Shown piece by piece: positions 17,839 through 24,944 of a stretch of 64,000 nucleotides of DNA. Made by a program: the position numbers and the translations under genes. A model generated the notes under the pieces. It made no database searches. It was not told the origin of the DNA and saw nothing but the letters and a program-made list of their open reading frames with translations. The first letter of the stretch is position 1. Every line of letters begins with the position of its first letter. This DNA is from an uncultured Flavobacteriaceae bacterium. GTDB taxonomy: Bacteria; Bacteroidota; Bacteroidia; Flavobacteriales; Flavobacteriaceae. Location: the NCBI GenBank assembly GCA_905181835.1, contig CAJIZF010000004.1:248001-312000 (forward strand), read 5' to 3'.

Positions 17839-19607
17839 TGAGATTAGTATCGATTTTCATATTATTTATTTTAATGGGTATTGGTGTCCAGGCCCAAGTT
17901 TCTTTTGTAGTAAAAGCGAGTAAAAAAACGCTTGGGATTAATGAACGGTTACGTATTGATTTTGAAATGAATGAAGACGGAGATAATTTTGTTCCTCCAA
18001 GTTTTAAAGGGTTTAATGTAGTGGGTGGGCCTAATCAATCTATCAGTAATTCTTGGATAAATGGAAAAAGAAGTTATTCAAAAACATACTCCTATTTTCT
18101 GGCACCTAAATCACAAGGAACGTTTAGTATCAATCAAGCTACTATCGAAATTGATGACCAAATATATAAAACCACCCCTTTAAAAATTATAATTACTGAA
18201 GCTGTTTCAAAACCTAAAGATGGTAATAGCGCTGATTACGTTGCAAGTGAAAATGTACATTTAATTGCAGAGGTGTCAAAATCCAATCCTTTTTTAAATG
18301 AAGCCATTACAATCGTATATAAATTATATGTTTCAAATGATGTAAGTATAACAAGAAGCTGGCAGGAATTGGATACTCCTAAGTTTCAAGATTTTTGGAG
18401 TCAATACATAGAAGAAAAAGGAGAACAGCAAATTTACGAGACAACTTATGAAGGAAAGCCTTATCGCTACGTAATTTTAAGAAAAGCAGTTTTGTACCCT
18501 CAAAAAACAGGAGAATTAACTATTGAACCCTTAACATTAGATGTTCCAATTGATGTACAAGGAAATACAAGAGATATTTTTGGTCGTAGAAGAATGACTC
18601 GTGTCAATAGAACAATCTCTGCAGGTAAAAGAATTATTAACGTTAAGCCTTTACCAACAGAAGGGAGACCAGATGATTTTTCTGGAGCAGTTGGTAATTT
18701 TAATTTCAGTGTTTCTGTCAATAAAACAATGTTAGATGCCAATGAAGCTTTAGAGTTAAAAATTAGAACAAAAGGGATAGGTAATTTAAAACTATTTAAC
18801 CTTCCTTCTTTAACCTTACCAAGTTCATTAGAAGTTTACGAACCAGTAAGAGATAATAAGGTAGCTATTAATATTAAGGGAATGAATGGTTTTATTAGCG
18901 ATACCTACACCATAATTCCACAATACAAAGGCAGTTACCCAATTAGACCTATATCTTTTTCGTATTTCGATGTAACTTCTTCTAAATATAAAACCATTAT
19001 ATCTGACGAGATTGTAGTAAAAGTTCAAAATGGTCCTGTACCAAATCAATTAACTGAAGTAAATAAAAGCTTGAGCACAGAGAATGATCTTCCTTTAACA
19101 AATAATCAGTTTAAATATATCAAGACTTCAACAAAGTTTATATCCATAAATGATCTAGTTTTTTTTAAAACTTTTAAATTTTGGTGCTTATTAAGCATCC
19201 CATTTGTGTTTATCCCCATTATCATATTAATTGGAAATACAAGACGTAAAAGACTCAATGATATTGAGGGAAGAAGGTACAGGATAGCAACACGATTAGC
19301 TAAAAAATATTTATCGGAAGCTAAAAATAACATAGGTAAACAAGAACTTTTTTATGATTCTTTAGAACGCGCCTTACACAATTACTTAAAAGCTAAATTA
19401 GCAATTGTTACTTCAGAATTTTCAAAAGAAAAAATAATAGAATTGCTCACTGATAGAAAAGTAGAAAAAAATGTTGTCTCAGACTTTGAGGGGCTTCTTA
19501 AAAGTTGTGAATTTGCAAGATATACACCAACTTCTAATGTTGCTATCCAACAAGATTACAATAAAGCAGTAAAAGTTATTTCTAGAATTGACAAACAATT
19601 TCAATAA
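17838..19607 (+). CDS. batD: BatD, exported multi-domain membrane protein
   Basis: BatD family protein of 589 residues. I start it at the ATG at 17838, which overlaps the batC stop and begins a signal peptide (MRLVSIFILFILMGIGVQAQ). The large periplasmic part (~20-430) has several beta-sandwich domains, with family-typical phrases such as SYFLAPKSQGTFSI and YRYVILRKAVLYPQKTGEL. A transmembrane helix at ~442-462 is followed by a cytoplasmic helical tail of ~120 residues. This is the classic BatD order: export signal, ectodomain, helix, tail. batE begins on its stop codon (TAATG). Confidence 0.92.
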   Translation: MRLVSIFILFILMGIGVQAQVSFVVKASKKTLGINERLRIDFEMNEDGDNFVPPSFKGFNVVGGPNQSISNSWINGKRSYSKTYSYFLAPKSQGTFSINQATIEIDDQIYKTTPLKIIITEAVSKPKDGNSADYVASENVHLIAEVSKSNPFLNEAITIVYKLYVSNDVSITRSWQELDTPKFQDFWSQYIEEKGEQQIYETTYEGKPYRYVILRKAVLYPQKTGELTIEPLTLDVPIDVQGNTRDIFGRRRMTRVNRTISAGKRIINVKPLPTEGRPDDFSGAVGNFNFSVSVNKTMLDANEALELKIRTKGIGNLKLFNLPSLTLPSSLEVYEPVRDNKVAINIKGMNGFISDTYTIIPQYKGSYPIRPISFSYFDVTSSKYKTIISDEIVVKVQNGPVPNQLTEVNKSLSTENDLPLTNNQFKYIKTSTKFISINDLVFFKTFKFWCLLSIPFVFIPIIILIGNTRRKRLNDIEGRRYRIATRLAKKYLSEAKNNIGKQELFYDSLERALHNYLKAKLAIVTSEFSKEKIIELLTDRKVEKNVVSDFEGLLKSCEFARYTPTSNVAIQQDYNKAVKVISRIDKQFQ

Positions 19608-20389
19608 TGAAAAATAAATTTTTAACATTTTTAATGACGTTTAGAGGCGTAATTTTCATTTTTTTAATGATCATTTCGAACCAGAGTTATTCTCAAAATA
19701 AACCACTTTTTGAGCAAGGAAAATCGTTATACAAAGTCGAAAAATATCAAGAGGCAATTACATCATGGATGAAAATTTTAGACCATGAAAAGCATTCTTC
19801 CGAATTATATTTTAATTTAGGGAACGCACATTATAAGTTAAATAATATAGGGCCAAGTATTTATTATTTTGAAAAGGCCTTGTTGCTAGCGCCTAATGAT
19901 CGAGATATAAAAAATAACTTGTCATTTGCAGAAAATGCAAAGGTTGATGCCATTGATCCATTACCTAAAACTATTTTTTATAAGTGGTACCATGCCATAT
20001 CAGATTTACTAACATTTGACGGTTGGGCTTACACTTCTGTTTTTATGGTTATTGTTTTTGTAGTGTGCTTTTTGGTGTATTATTTTTCATATTCAGAAAT
20101 AATAAAACGGTTCTTTTTTGTTTCCTCAACTATTTCAATATTTTCCCTTGGAATGGCGCTTTCTATGGCTTTTTCTACTTATGAAGATGCTATTAATAAT
20201 AACCCTGCAATTATTTTTGCAGAAAGCACAGACGTAAGAGAAGCTCCCAATTTAAGAAGCGAAATATCATTTATGCTTCACGAGGGTACTAAAGTTCAAA
20301 TTTTAGAAAGAGATGTTGACTGGGGGCTTGTAGAAATTGCCAACGGAAAAGAAGGTTGGATTCCGTTAACTGACCTAAAAGAACTGTAG
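19607..20389 (+). CDS. batE: BatE, TPR and SH3 membrane protein
   Basis: A 260-residue final gene of the Bat operon. It has an N-terminal signal or anchor helix (~10-29), a short TPR region (~35-105, with YFNLGNAHYKLNN and YYFEKALLLAPND), two hydrophobic helices (~140-162 and ~170-190), and a C-terminal bacterial SH3 domain (~205-258). The SH3 domain shows VREAPNLRSEISFMLHEGTKV and GWIPLTDL. SH3 domains of this kind often bind peptidoglycan or peptides in the periplasm. The gene ends one base before the convergent cvpA gene, with no visible terminator hairpin between them. Confidence 0.9.
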   Translation: MKNKFLTFLMTFRGVIFIFLMIISNQSYSQNKPLFEQGKSLYKVEKYQEAITSWMKILDHEKHSSELYFNLGNAHYKLNNIGPSIYYFEKALLLAPNDRDIKNNLSFAENAKVDAIDPLPKTIFYKWYHAISDLLTFDGWAYTSVFMVIVFVVCFLVYYFSYSEIIKRFFFVSSTISIFSLGMALSMAFSTYEDAINNNPAIIFAESTDVREAPNLRSEISFMLHEGTKVQILERDVDWGLVEIANGKEGWIPLTDLKEL

Positions 20390-20390
20390 A

Positions 20391-20933
20391 TTATTCTTTT
20401 TTTTTAGACTGATTGATGTTTAGAATCTCTTTTTGAACATCTATATTTTTTAAATCTTCGACTAAATCTGGCAGTACAAGAGGAGCTAAAGCTGCTACTG
20501 GAGCGTAGAGATTTGAATTTTCTTTTTTTTCATTAGAAATCACATACTGGGTTGTATTCCATTGATTAAAAAACATAAAAATAACACTTACAATAAAAGC
20601 AGAAAATAGTACATTAAAAATACCTCCAAGAATTTTGTTAAACAGTCCTAAAAAGGCAAAATCTGCAATTTTAGTCAGGAACTTACCAGCCCAATTAATA
20701 ATAAAAACAATACCAATAAAGGTTACTCCTTTTGCAACAAAATACGTAGTTTCTTCACTTAAAGAAAACCAATTATTAATATAGCTTGCTGCAAATTCCG
20801 AAAAATAAATTGCCCCAATAACTCCTAATATCAGCCCAACAAAAGAAGCAAGACTTACAAACAATCCTTTTTTCATACCTTGCACAAAGGCAAAAACAAG
20901 TATAGTCCCTAGGATAATATCTAATAAGTTCAT
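20391..20933 (-). CDS. cvpA: CvpA family inner-membrane protein
   Basis: A 180-residue integral membrane protein with four to five hydrophobic helices (~5-25, 28-50, 65-85, 100-122), matching the CvpA/colicin V production family. It opens with NLLDIILGTILVFAFVQGMKKGLFVSLASFVGLILGV, where the G-x-x-KG pattern is family-typical. CvpA is needed for colicin V export in E. coli, and in other bacteria it affects envelope stress resistance; the molecular role is unknown. It lies alone, convergent to batE and divergent from the small gene at 21021. Confidence 0.88.
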   Translation of the reverse strand: MNLLDIILGTILVFAFVQGMKKGLFVSLASFVGLILGVIGAIYFSEFAASYINNWFSLSEETTYFVAKGVTFIGIVFIINWAGKFLTKIADFAFLGLFNKILGGIFNVLFSAFIVSVIFMFFNQWNTTQYVISNEKKENSNLYAPVAALAPLVLPDLVEDLKNIDVQKEILNINQSKKKE

Positions 20934-20959
20934 TTTATAAATTTAGGTTAAAGATACAT

Positions 20960-20967
20960 TATCTTTG
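20960..20967 (+). promoter_or_regulatory. TAnnTTTG -7 element before the small gene at 21021
   Basis: TATCTTTG matches the Bacteroidota -7 consensus exactly and lies 53 bases before the ATG at 21021. A -33 TTTG is not clear; a weak GGTTAAAG lies upstream. Confidence 0.5.
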
Positions 20968-21020
20968 CAATGTAATTAGATCAATAGTATATATTAATAC
21001 TTCACTTAAATCAATTAACT

Positions 21021-21368
21021 ATGGCAAGAGACGAAGAATTAAAACGATTATGGGACAATGTAGTTTTGAATCTTAGTAATCAGTTTGCTGATGGAGAAAA
21101 ACTAGATTTAGACGCCATAATATACATTATAGGATTACAAGAAAAGGGAAATCTGAAAACGAAATATAATAAAGAGGATAAAATTAATTTAATGCATATA
21201 GCCATTTGTAGATTATTAGAACCTTTTGGATATTACGAATTTGATTATTTTGATAAAGATGGATGGCCTCATTATAGAGCTCTAGAAAAACTTCCTTCTT
21301 TAAAAGCAGGAGAGCAAACAGTTTTAATGAAAGAAGCAATAGTTAATTATTTCTTAGATAAAAAGTAG
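21021..21368 (+). CDS. Conserved hypothetical protein, 115 aa
   Basis: A soluble 115-residue protein that I cannot assign to a named family. It is mostly helical, with no signal peptide or cysteine motif. It has aromatic, acidic C-terminal patches (FGYYEFDYFDKDGWPHYRALEKLP) that look like a conserved core. A strong -7 promoter element precedes it, and the codon use is like its neighbours, so it is likely a real gene. It sits 103 bases before pheS, which has its own promoter. Homologues of this kind appear limited to Bacteroidota as far as I remember, but I cannot check. Confidence 0.75.
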   Translation: MARDEELKRLWDNVVLNLSNQFADGEKLDLDAIIYIIGLQEKGNLKTKYNKEDKINLMHIAICRLLEPFGYYEFDYFDKDGWPHYRALEKLPSLKAGEQTVLMKEAIVNYFLDKK

Positions 21369-21414
21369 TAAAATAATATTTAAAGAAACATCTAGTAAAG
21401 CTCTTTTCTGTTTA

Positions 21415-21450
21415 TTTTGTTGTGCTAGACCTAGTAATAATGTAATTTTG
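21415..21450 (+). promoter_or_regulatory. Promoter of pheS
   Basis: A -33 region with TTTTG at 21415-21419 (overlapping TTGTTG to 21422) is followed after about 20-23 bases by TAATTTTG at 21443-21450, an exact TAnnTTTG. The ATG of pheS follows 21 bases later, giving a short leader with no room for a T-box or attenuator. Confidence 0.6.
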
Positions 21451-21471
21451 TGCAGTTATAATTAATTAATA

Positions 21472-22488
21472 ATGATTCATAATATAAAAGAACACATAGC
21501 TGAAGTAGAAGCTTTTTCAGCAAAGTCATTAGAGGAAGTAGAGCAATTCCGAATAAAATACATAGGAAAAAAAGGGCTATTGAATGATTTTTTTGCTGAG
21601 TTTAAAAATGTTCCAAACGATCAAAAAAAAGAATTTGGACAGACTATCAATCTTCTAAAAACAAAAGCAACAGCAAAAGTTAGCTCACAAAAAGCGTTGT
21701 TATCGAAGAGGCAAGAAATCAATGGGAATTATGGAGATTTAACACGTCCAGGAGAACCTAATGAGTTAGGGTCAAGGCATCCAATTTCTATTGTAAAGAA
21801 CAAAATTATAGATATTTTTTCAAGGATCGGATTTAATGTTTCTGAAGGTCCAGAAATCGAAGATGACTGGCATAATTTTACAGCATTAAACCTCCCTGAA
21901 TATCATCCTGCCAGAGATATGCAGGATACTTTTTTTATCGAAAAAGATCCAGATGTATTGTTAAGGACGCATACTTCTTCAGTACAAGTTAGATACATGG
22001 AAAATAATAAACCTCCCATCAGAACAATTTCTCCCGGAAGAGTTTACAGAAATGAAGCTATCTCAGCAAGATCTCATTGTTTTTTTCATCAAGTAGAGGG
22101 CCTATATGTAGATAAAGGGGTGAGTTTTGCAGATTTAAAACAAACGTTACAATACTTTACAACCGAGATGTTTGGGAAATCTAAAATTCGGTTACGCCCA
22201 TCTTATTTCCCTTTTACAGAACCAAGTGCAGAGGTAGATGTTTATTGGGGCTTAGAAACAGAAACAGACTACAAAATGACTAAAGGAACTGGTTGGTTAG
22301 AGATCATGGGCTGTGGAATGGTAGATCCAAATGTTTTAAAAAATTGCAATATAGATCCTGAAATATATTCAGGGTTTGCCTTTGGAATGGGGATTGATCG
22401 AATTGCTTTACTCTTGCATCAAATCCCAGATATTCGTATGTTCAGCGAAAATGATGTTCGTTTTCTAGAGCAGTTTAAAAGTCAATAA
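21472..22488 (+). CDS. pheS: Phenylalanine--tRNA ligase alpha subunit
   Basis: Alpha subunit of the cytoplasmic alpha2-beta2 class II enzyme that charges tRNA-Phe. The 338 residues comprise an N-terminal coiled-coil arm (~1-95) and the class II catalytic core. Motif 1 region is [15 protein letters not shown], motif 2 region [31 protein letters not shown], and motif 3 region [19 protein letters not shown]. Length is normal for bacterial PheS. The beta subunit gene pheT is not adjacent, which is common in Bacteroidota. The following small gene starts 29 bases downstream and is probably co-transcribed. Confidence 0.97.
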   Translation: MIHNIKEHIAEVEAFSAKSLEEVEQFRIKYIGKKGLLNDFFAEFKNVPNDQKKEFGQTINLLKTKATAKVSSQKALLSKRQEINGNYGDLTRPGEPNELGSRHPISIVKNKIIDIFSRIGFNVSEGPEIEDDWHNFTALNLPEYHPARDMQDTFFIEKDPDVLLRTHTSSVQVRYMENNKPPIRTISPGRVYRNEAISARSHCFFHQVEGLYVDKGVSFADLKQTLQYFTTEMFGKSKIRLRPSYFPFTEPSAEVDVYWGLETETDYKMTKGTGWLEIMGCGMVDPNVLKNCNIDPEIYSGFAFGMGIDRIALLLHQIPDIRMFSENDVRFLEQFKSQ

Positions 22489-22517
22489 CCTTCAACTACT
22501 TTAAAATCTTTTTTAAA

Positions 22518-22913
22518 ATGAAAAAAGATATTAAAATTCCCCTTGTCGAAAAAATTCAAGTTCTTGCAGCTTACGAATGGGATAAAGATTTTTTATCCAA
22601 AACTTGGAATGTATATGTGGTCAATAATCGCGAAGATATTATTGAGTCTGTTTTAGTAATGTCAAGAGGTAGCTATAAAAACAAGAAAACTTCCACACTA
22701 CGCCACGGATTAGGCGATTTGCCGCCTCATATGGGAGCGAAAGTAGAAATGATTACAGAAGAGGTTTTAGGTTTTACCAATGAGTATATTGTAACATTTT
22801 TTGCTGAAGGACAACTCTTTGATAAGACATTTATTTTTAAGCCTTATAGTATCAAAGAGAACAATACGGTATTTGTCGATCTGATGGGGCAAGATTGCGT
22901 CTTAGCAGAATAA
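22518..22913 (+). CDS. Conserved hypothetical protein, 131 aa
   Basis: A soluble 131-residue protein of a Bacteroidota-type unknown family. The sequence is dominated by beta-strand patterns (NVYVVNNREDIIESVLVMSRG, KVEMITEEVLGF) and has a conserved-looking RHGLGDLPPHMGAKVEMI segment in the middle. No signal peptide, membrane helix or metal site is present. It follows pheS in the same operon and is closed by a hairpin terminator directly after its stop codon. Possible links to tRNA charging or translation rest on the neighbour alone. Confidence 0.75.
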   Translation: MKKDIKIPLVEKIQVLAAYEWDKDFLSKTWNVYVVNNREDIIESVLVMSRGSYKNKKTSTLRHGLGDLPPHMGAKVEMITEEVLGFTNEYIVTFFAEGQLFDKTFIFKPYSIKENNTVFVDLMGQDCVLAE

Positions 22914-22915
22914 AT

Positions 22916-22940
22916 ATAACCCCTCATAAGGAGGGGTTAT
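22916..22940. terminator. Hairpin terminator after the pheS unit
   Basis: A perfect 10-base stem (ATAACCCCTC at 22916-22925 and its complement at 22931-22940) with a 5-base loop, beginning 2 bases after the stop codon at 22913. It can also serve the convergent minus-strand protease locus whose reading ends at 22958. No long T run follows, so termination may be partial. Confidence 0.75.
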
Positions 22941-22957
22941 AAATTAATAGTCACTAA

Positions 22958-23794
22958 CTAGTTATTGACTATTAATTGTTTGGTAGAAATTCGTTGATCT
23001 CCTCTGATTACTACCATATAGATAGCATTGGCAAGGGTAGCAATATCAATCGTAATTTCAGATCCCATAGTACTTAAGTCTACCTTATGAACGATTCGAC
23101 CCGTAAGATCGTAAATCGTCACGTTATTCAGGTCTATCTGTCTTGGGTTACTTAAGTTTACTTTGCTATCTGCAGGGTTTGGATACAATATTAAAGAAGC
23201 AAAATCTTCGACATCACCTGCACCTAATATCTCCTGAATATCCAATTCAAAACTACAGGTAGAAACGTTTCCATACTGATCCTCGGCAGTGAAAGTAATC
23301 ACTTGCGTTCCAAAACCTAGTACAGTACCAGCAACTGGATCTTGAGTAAATATAGTAACAGGATCGGTACAGTTATCGGTAGCCGTTGCACTGCCATCGC
23401 CGATGTAATCTCCTAGGGTATAGGTGCCATCAGGACCCAGATTTACTACCTGGTCATCAGGACATACTATTTCTGGTGCTAATAAGTCAACTACTGTTAC
23501 AACAGCCGAACAAACTGCTGAGTTTCCATTGCCATCATTCGCAAATACATTGACTGTTACTGGCGTTCCAATATCTGCACAAGAAACTTCTTGCACATCA
23601 ACGGTTACTGCGCCCGTTCCACAATTATCATCAATATCTGCTACCAATGAAGGGGTAATAAAGGCCACTCCATCTTGATTTAGCTCAACCGTAACATCAT
23701 TACATACTAATACCGGAGGAGTATTATCTTCTAGAGTAACTATAGCTGAGCAAAGGCTTTGGTTTCCATTAACATCCGTTACGGTAAGAATCAC
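22958..23794 (-). CDS. Fragment 4: HYR repeats and T9SS type A sorting domain
   Basis: Last open part; its frame is open upstream to the break at about 23882. It carries the end of one repeat, two further HYR-like repeats (CNDVTVELNQDGVAFI; CPDDQVVNLGPDGTYTLGDY) and a C-terminal ~80-residue sorting domain. That domain opens with LILYPNPADSKVNL and has the strands VTIYDLTGRIV and NAIYMVVI, typical of T9SS type A. Proteins with this domain are carried across the outer membrane by the Por/Gld machinery. Its presence shows the whole locus once made a secreted protein. Confidence 0.85.
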   Translation of the reverse strand: MILTVTDVNGNQSLCSAIVTLEDNTPPVLVCNDVTVELNQDGVAFITPSLVADIDDNCGTGAVTVDVQEVSCADIGTPVTVNVFANDGNGNSAVCSAVVTVVDLLAPEIVCPDDQVVNLGPDGTYTLGDYIGDGSATATDNCTDPVTIFTQDPVAGTVLGFGTQVITFTAEDQYGNVSTCSFELDIQEILGAGDVEDFASLILYPNPADSKVNLSNPRQIDLNNVTIYDLTGRIVHKVDLSTMGSEITIDIATLANAIYMVVIRGDQRISTKQLIVNN

Positions 23795-23864
23795 TGCGGT
23801 ATTTCCTAGATTACTACAATCAAGAGTATCGATATTAAGTTCGTAAGAAGCTATACCACAAGCA

Positions 23865-24308
23865 TCACTGGAACCACCATCTAATCGCTAATGGATCAAT
23901 AGTCACCGTACCATCATCACCTAATTCTAGGGTAATGTCTTGACAAACTGCAATTGGAGCCGTATTATCTAACACGGTTACGCTAGCAACACAAGTAGCT
24001 GTATTGCCATGGATATCCGTTACTGTTAGGGTTACTTGATTAGCACCTACATTCGAACAGTCAAAAGTATCCACATTGATAGCTAAACTTTCCACGCCAC
24101 AATTATCATTCGATCCAAAATTAAGTTGATCGGCGGTGATCGTTGCATTACCAGTATCGTCTAAGAGTACGGTTAAGTCTTGACAAATTGCCACTGGCGC
24201 ATCGTCATCGATTACCGTTACGGTAAAGGTACAGGTAGCTAAATTTCCACAATCATCTTGTCGCAGTATACTCAATAAGGGTATCACCCACTGGGAATAC
24301 CGAACCAC
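23865..24308 (-). CDS. Fragment 3: HYR/SprB-like repeats
   Basis: Third open part; meaningful sequence starts at about 24257 (DDCGNLATCTFTVTVID). It holds nearly two ~80-residue repeats with the pattern AVCQDxTxxLxxxGxxxI ... CSNVGANQVTLTVTDxxGN. The first codons after its apparent start are out of frame with respect to the ancestral protein. It stops at RWWFQ, one base out of step with the next repeat, GGSSDACGIASYELN. Confidence 0.8.
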   Translation of the reverse strand: MVRYSQWVIPLLSILRQDDCGNLATCTFTVTVIDDDAPVAICQDLTVLLDDTGNATITADQLNFGSNDNCGVESLAINVDTFDCSNVGANQVTLTVTDIHGNTATCVASVTVLDNTAPIAVCQDITLELGDDGTVTIDPLAIRWWFQ

Positions 24309-24882
24309 TTGCTAAACCACCTGTTTGGTATGTAGTGGCCGTTCCACAATTATCAGTGGCTACTGCGGGTTGGAAATTTACAATAGCACCACAATCACCA
24401 TCTTCAGTCACTGCAGTGACATCACCAGGACAACCAATTACAGGTGCTGTAGTATCTTCAATAATGAAATCAGCAGAAGTAGTAATAGCATTGCCACATT
24501 CGTCTGTTGCGGTGAAAGTAACTGTTGTTATAGCTTCACAAACATCATTATTTAATATTGTAAAGTCATTAGTCCAAGTTATAGCTGAACATGCATCCGA
24601 AGCTACAGCCCCACCATTGTTTGCTAACCAAGTATTTAGTTCTGACGTATTACCAGTACCATTACATTCTACAACATTATCATTAGCAATTATATCAATA
24701 GAGGGTGCTGTATAATCACCAATAACAATTTCTTGTTCACAACTAACTGGAGGGCTACCACAGTTATCAGTTGCAGTCCATATCCTACTTATAATACCTG
24801 TATTTCCACAATTATTAACAATCATGGTATCTTGAAAAGTAATAATAGGATTTGGATCACATATTGAAAAAGCAGTTGCCAT
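24253..24882 (-). CDS. Fragment 2: HYR/SprB-like repeat region
   Basis: Second open part. The frame is open upstream of this ATG to the break near 25005, and includes the linker CSTAYIVLTCPNDLDGIVCG. It contains about two to three cysteine-bearing Ig-like repeats, with ATDNCG, FTATDECGN and CPGDVTAVTEDGDCGAI, similar to HYR domains. These repeats in flavobacterial surface proteins serve as stalks or adhesive modules. It ends in an out-of-frame stop after IEYTATR, exactly where the next frame continues with DDCGNLATC. As a stand-alone gene it has no start signal or signal peptide, so it is a fragment. Confidence 0.8.
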   Translation of the reverse strand: MATAFSICDPNPIITFQDTMIVNNCGNTGIISRIWTATDNCGSPPVSCEQEIVIGDYTAPSIDIIANDNVVECNGTGNTSELNTWLANNGGAVASDACSAITWTNDFTILNNDVCEAITTVTFTATDECGNAITTSADFIIEDTTAPVIGCPGDVTAVTEDGDCGAIVNFQPAVATDNCGTATTYQTGGLASGSVFPVGDTLIEYTATR

Positions 24883-24944
24883 ACCTGTAGCTGAAGGGGA
24901 TATGTCATCACCACATACTATTCCGTCAAGATCATTTGGACAAG

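Noticed and set aside
20389-20391. Terminator between convergent batE and cvpA
   Set aside because: The two genes end one base apart and no hairpin is visible in the space around the stops.
23424-24715. Open frames on the plus strand opposite the HYR repeats
   Set aside because: They mirror the codon bias of the cysteine-rich repeats in the protease locus, and have no promoter, start site or recognisable motif.
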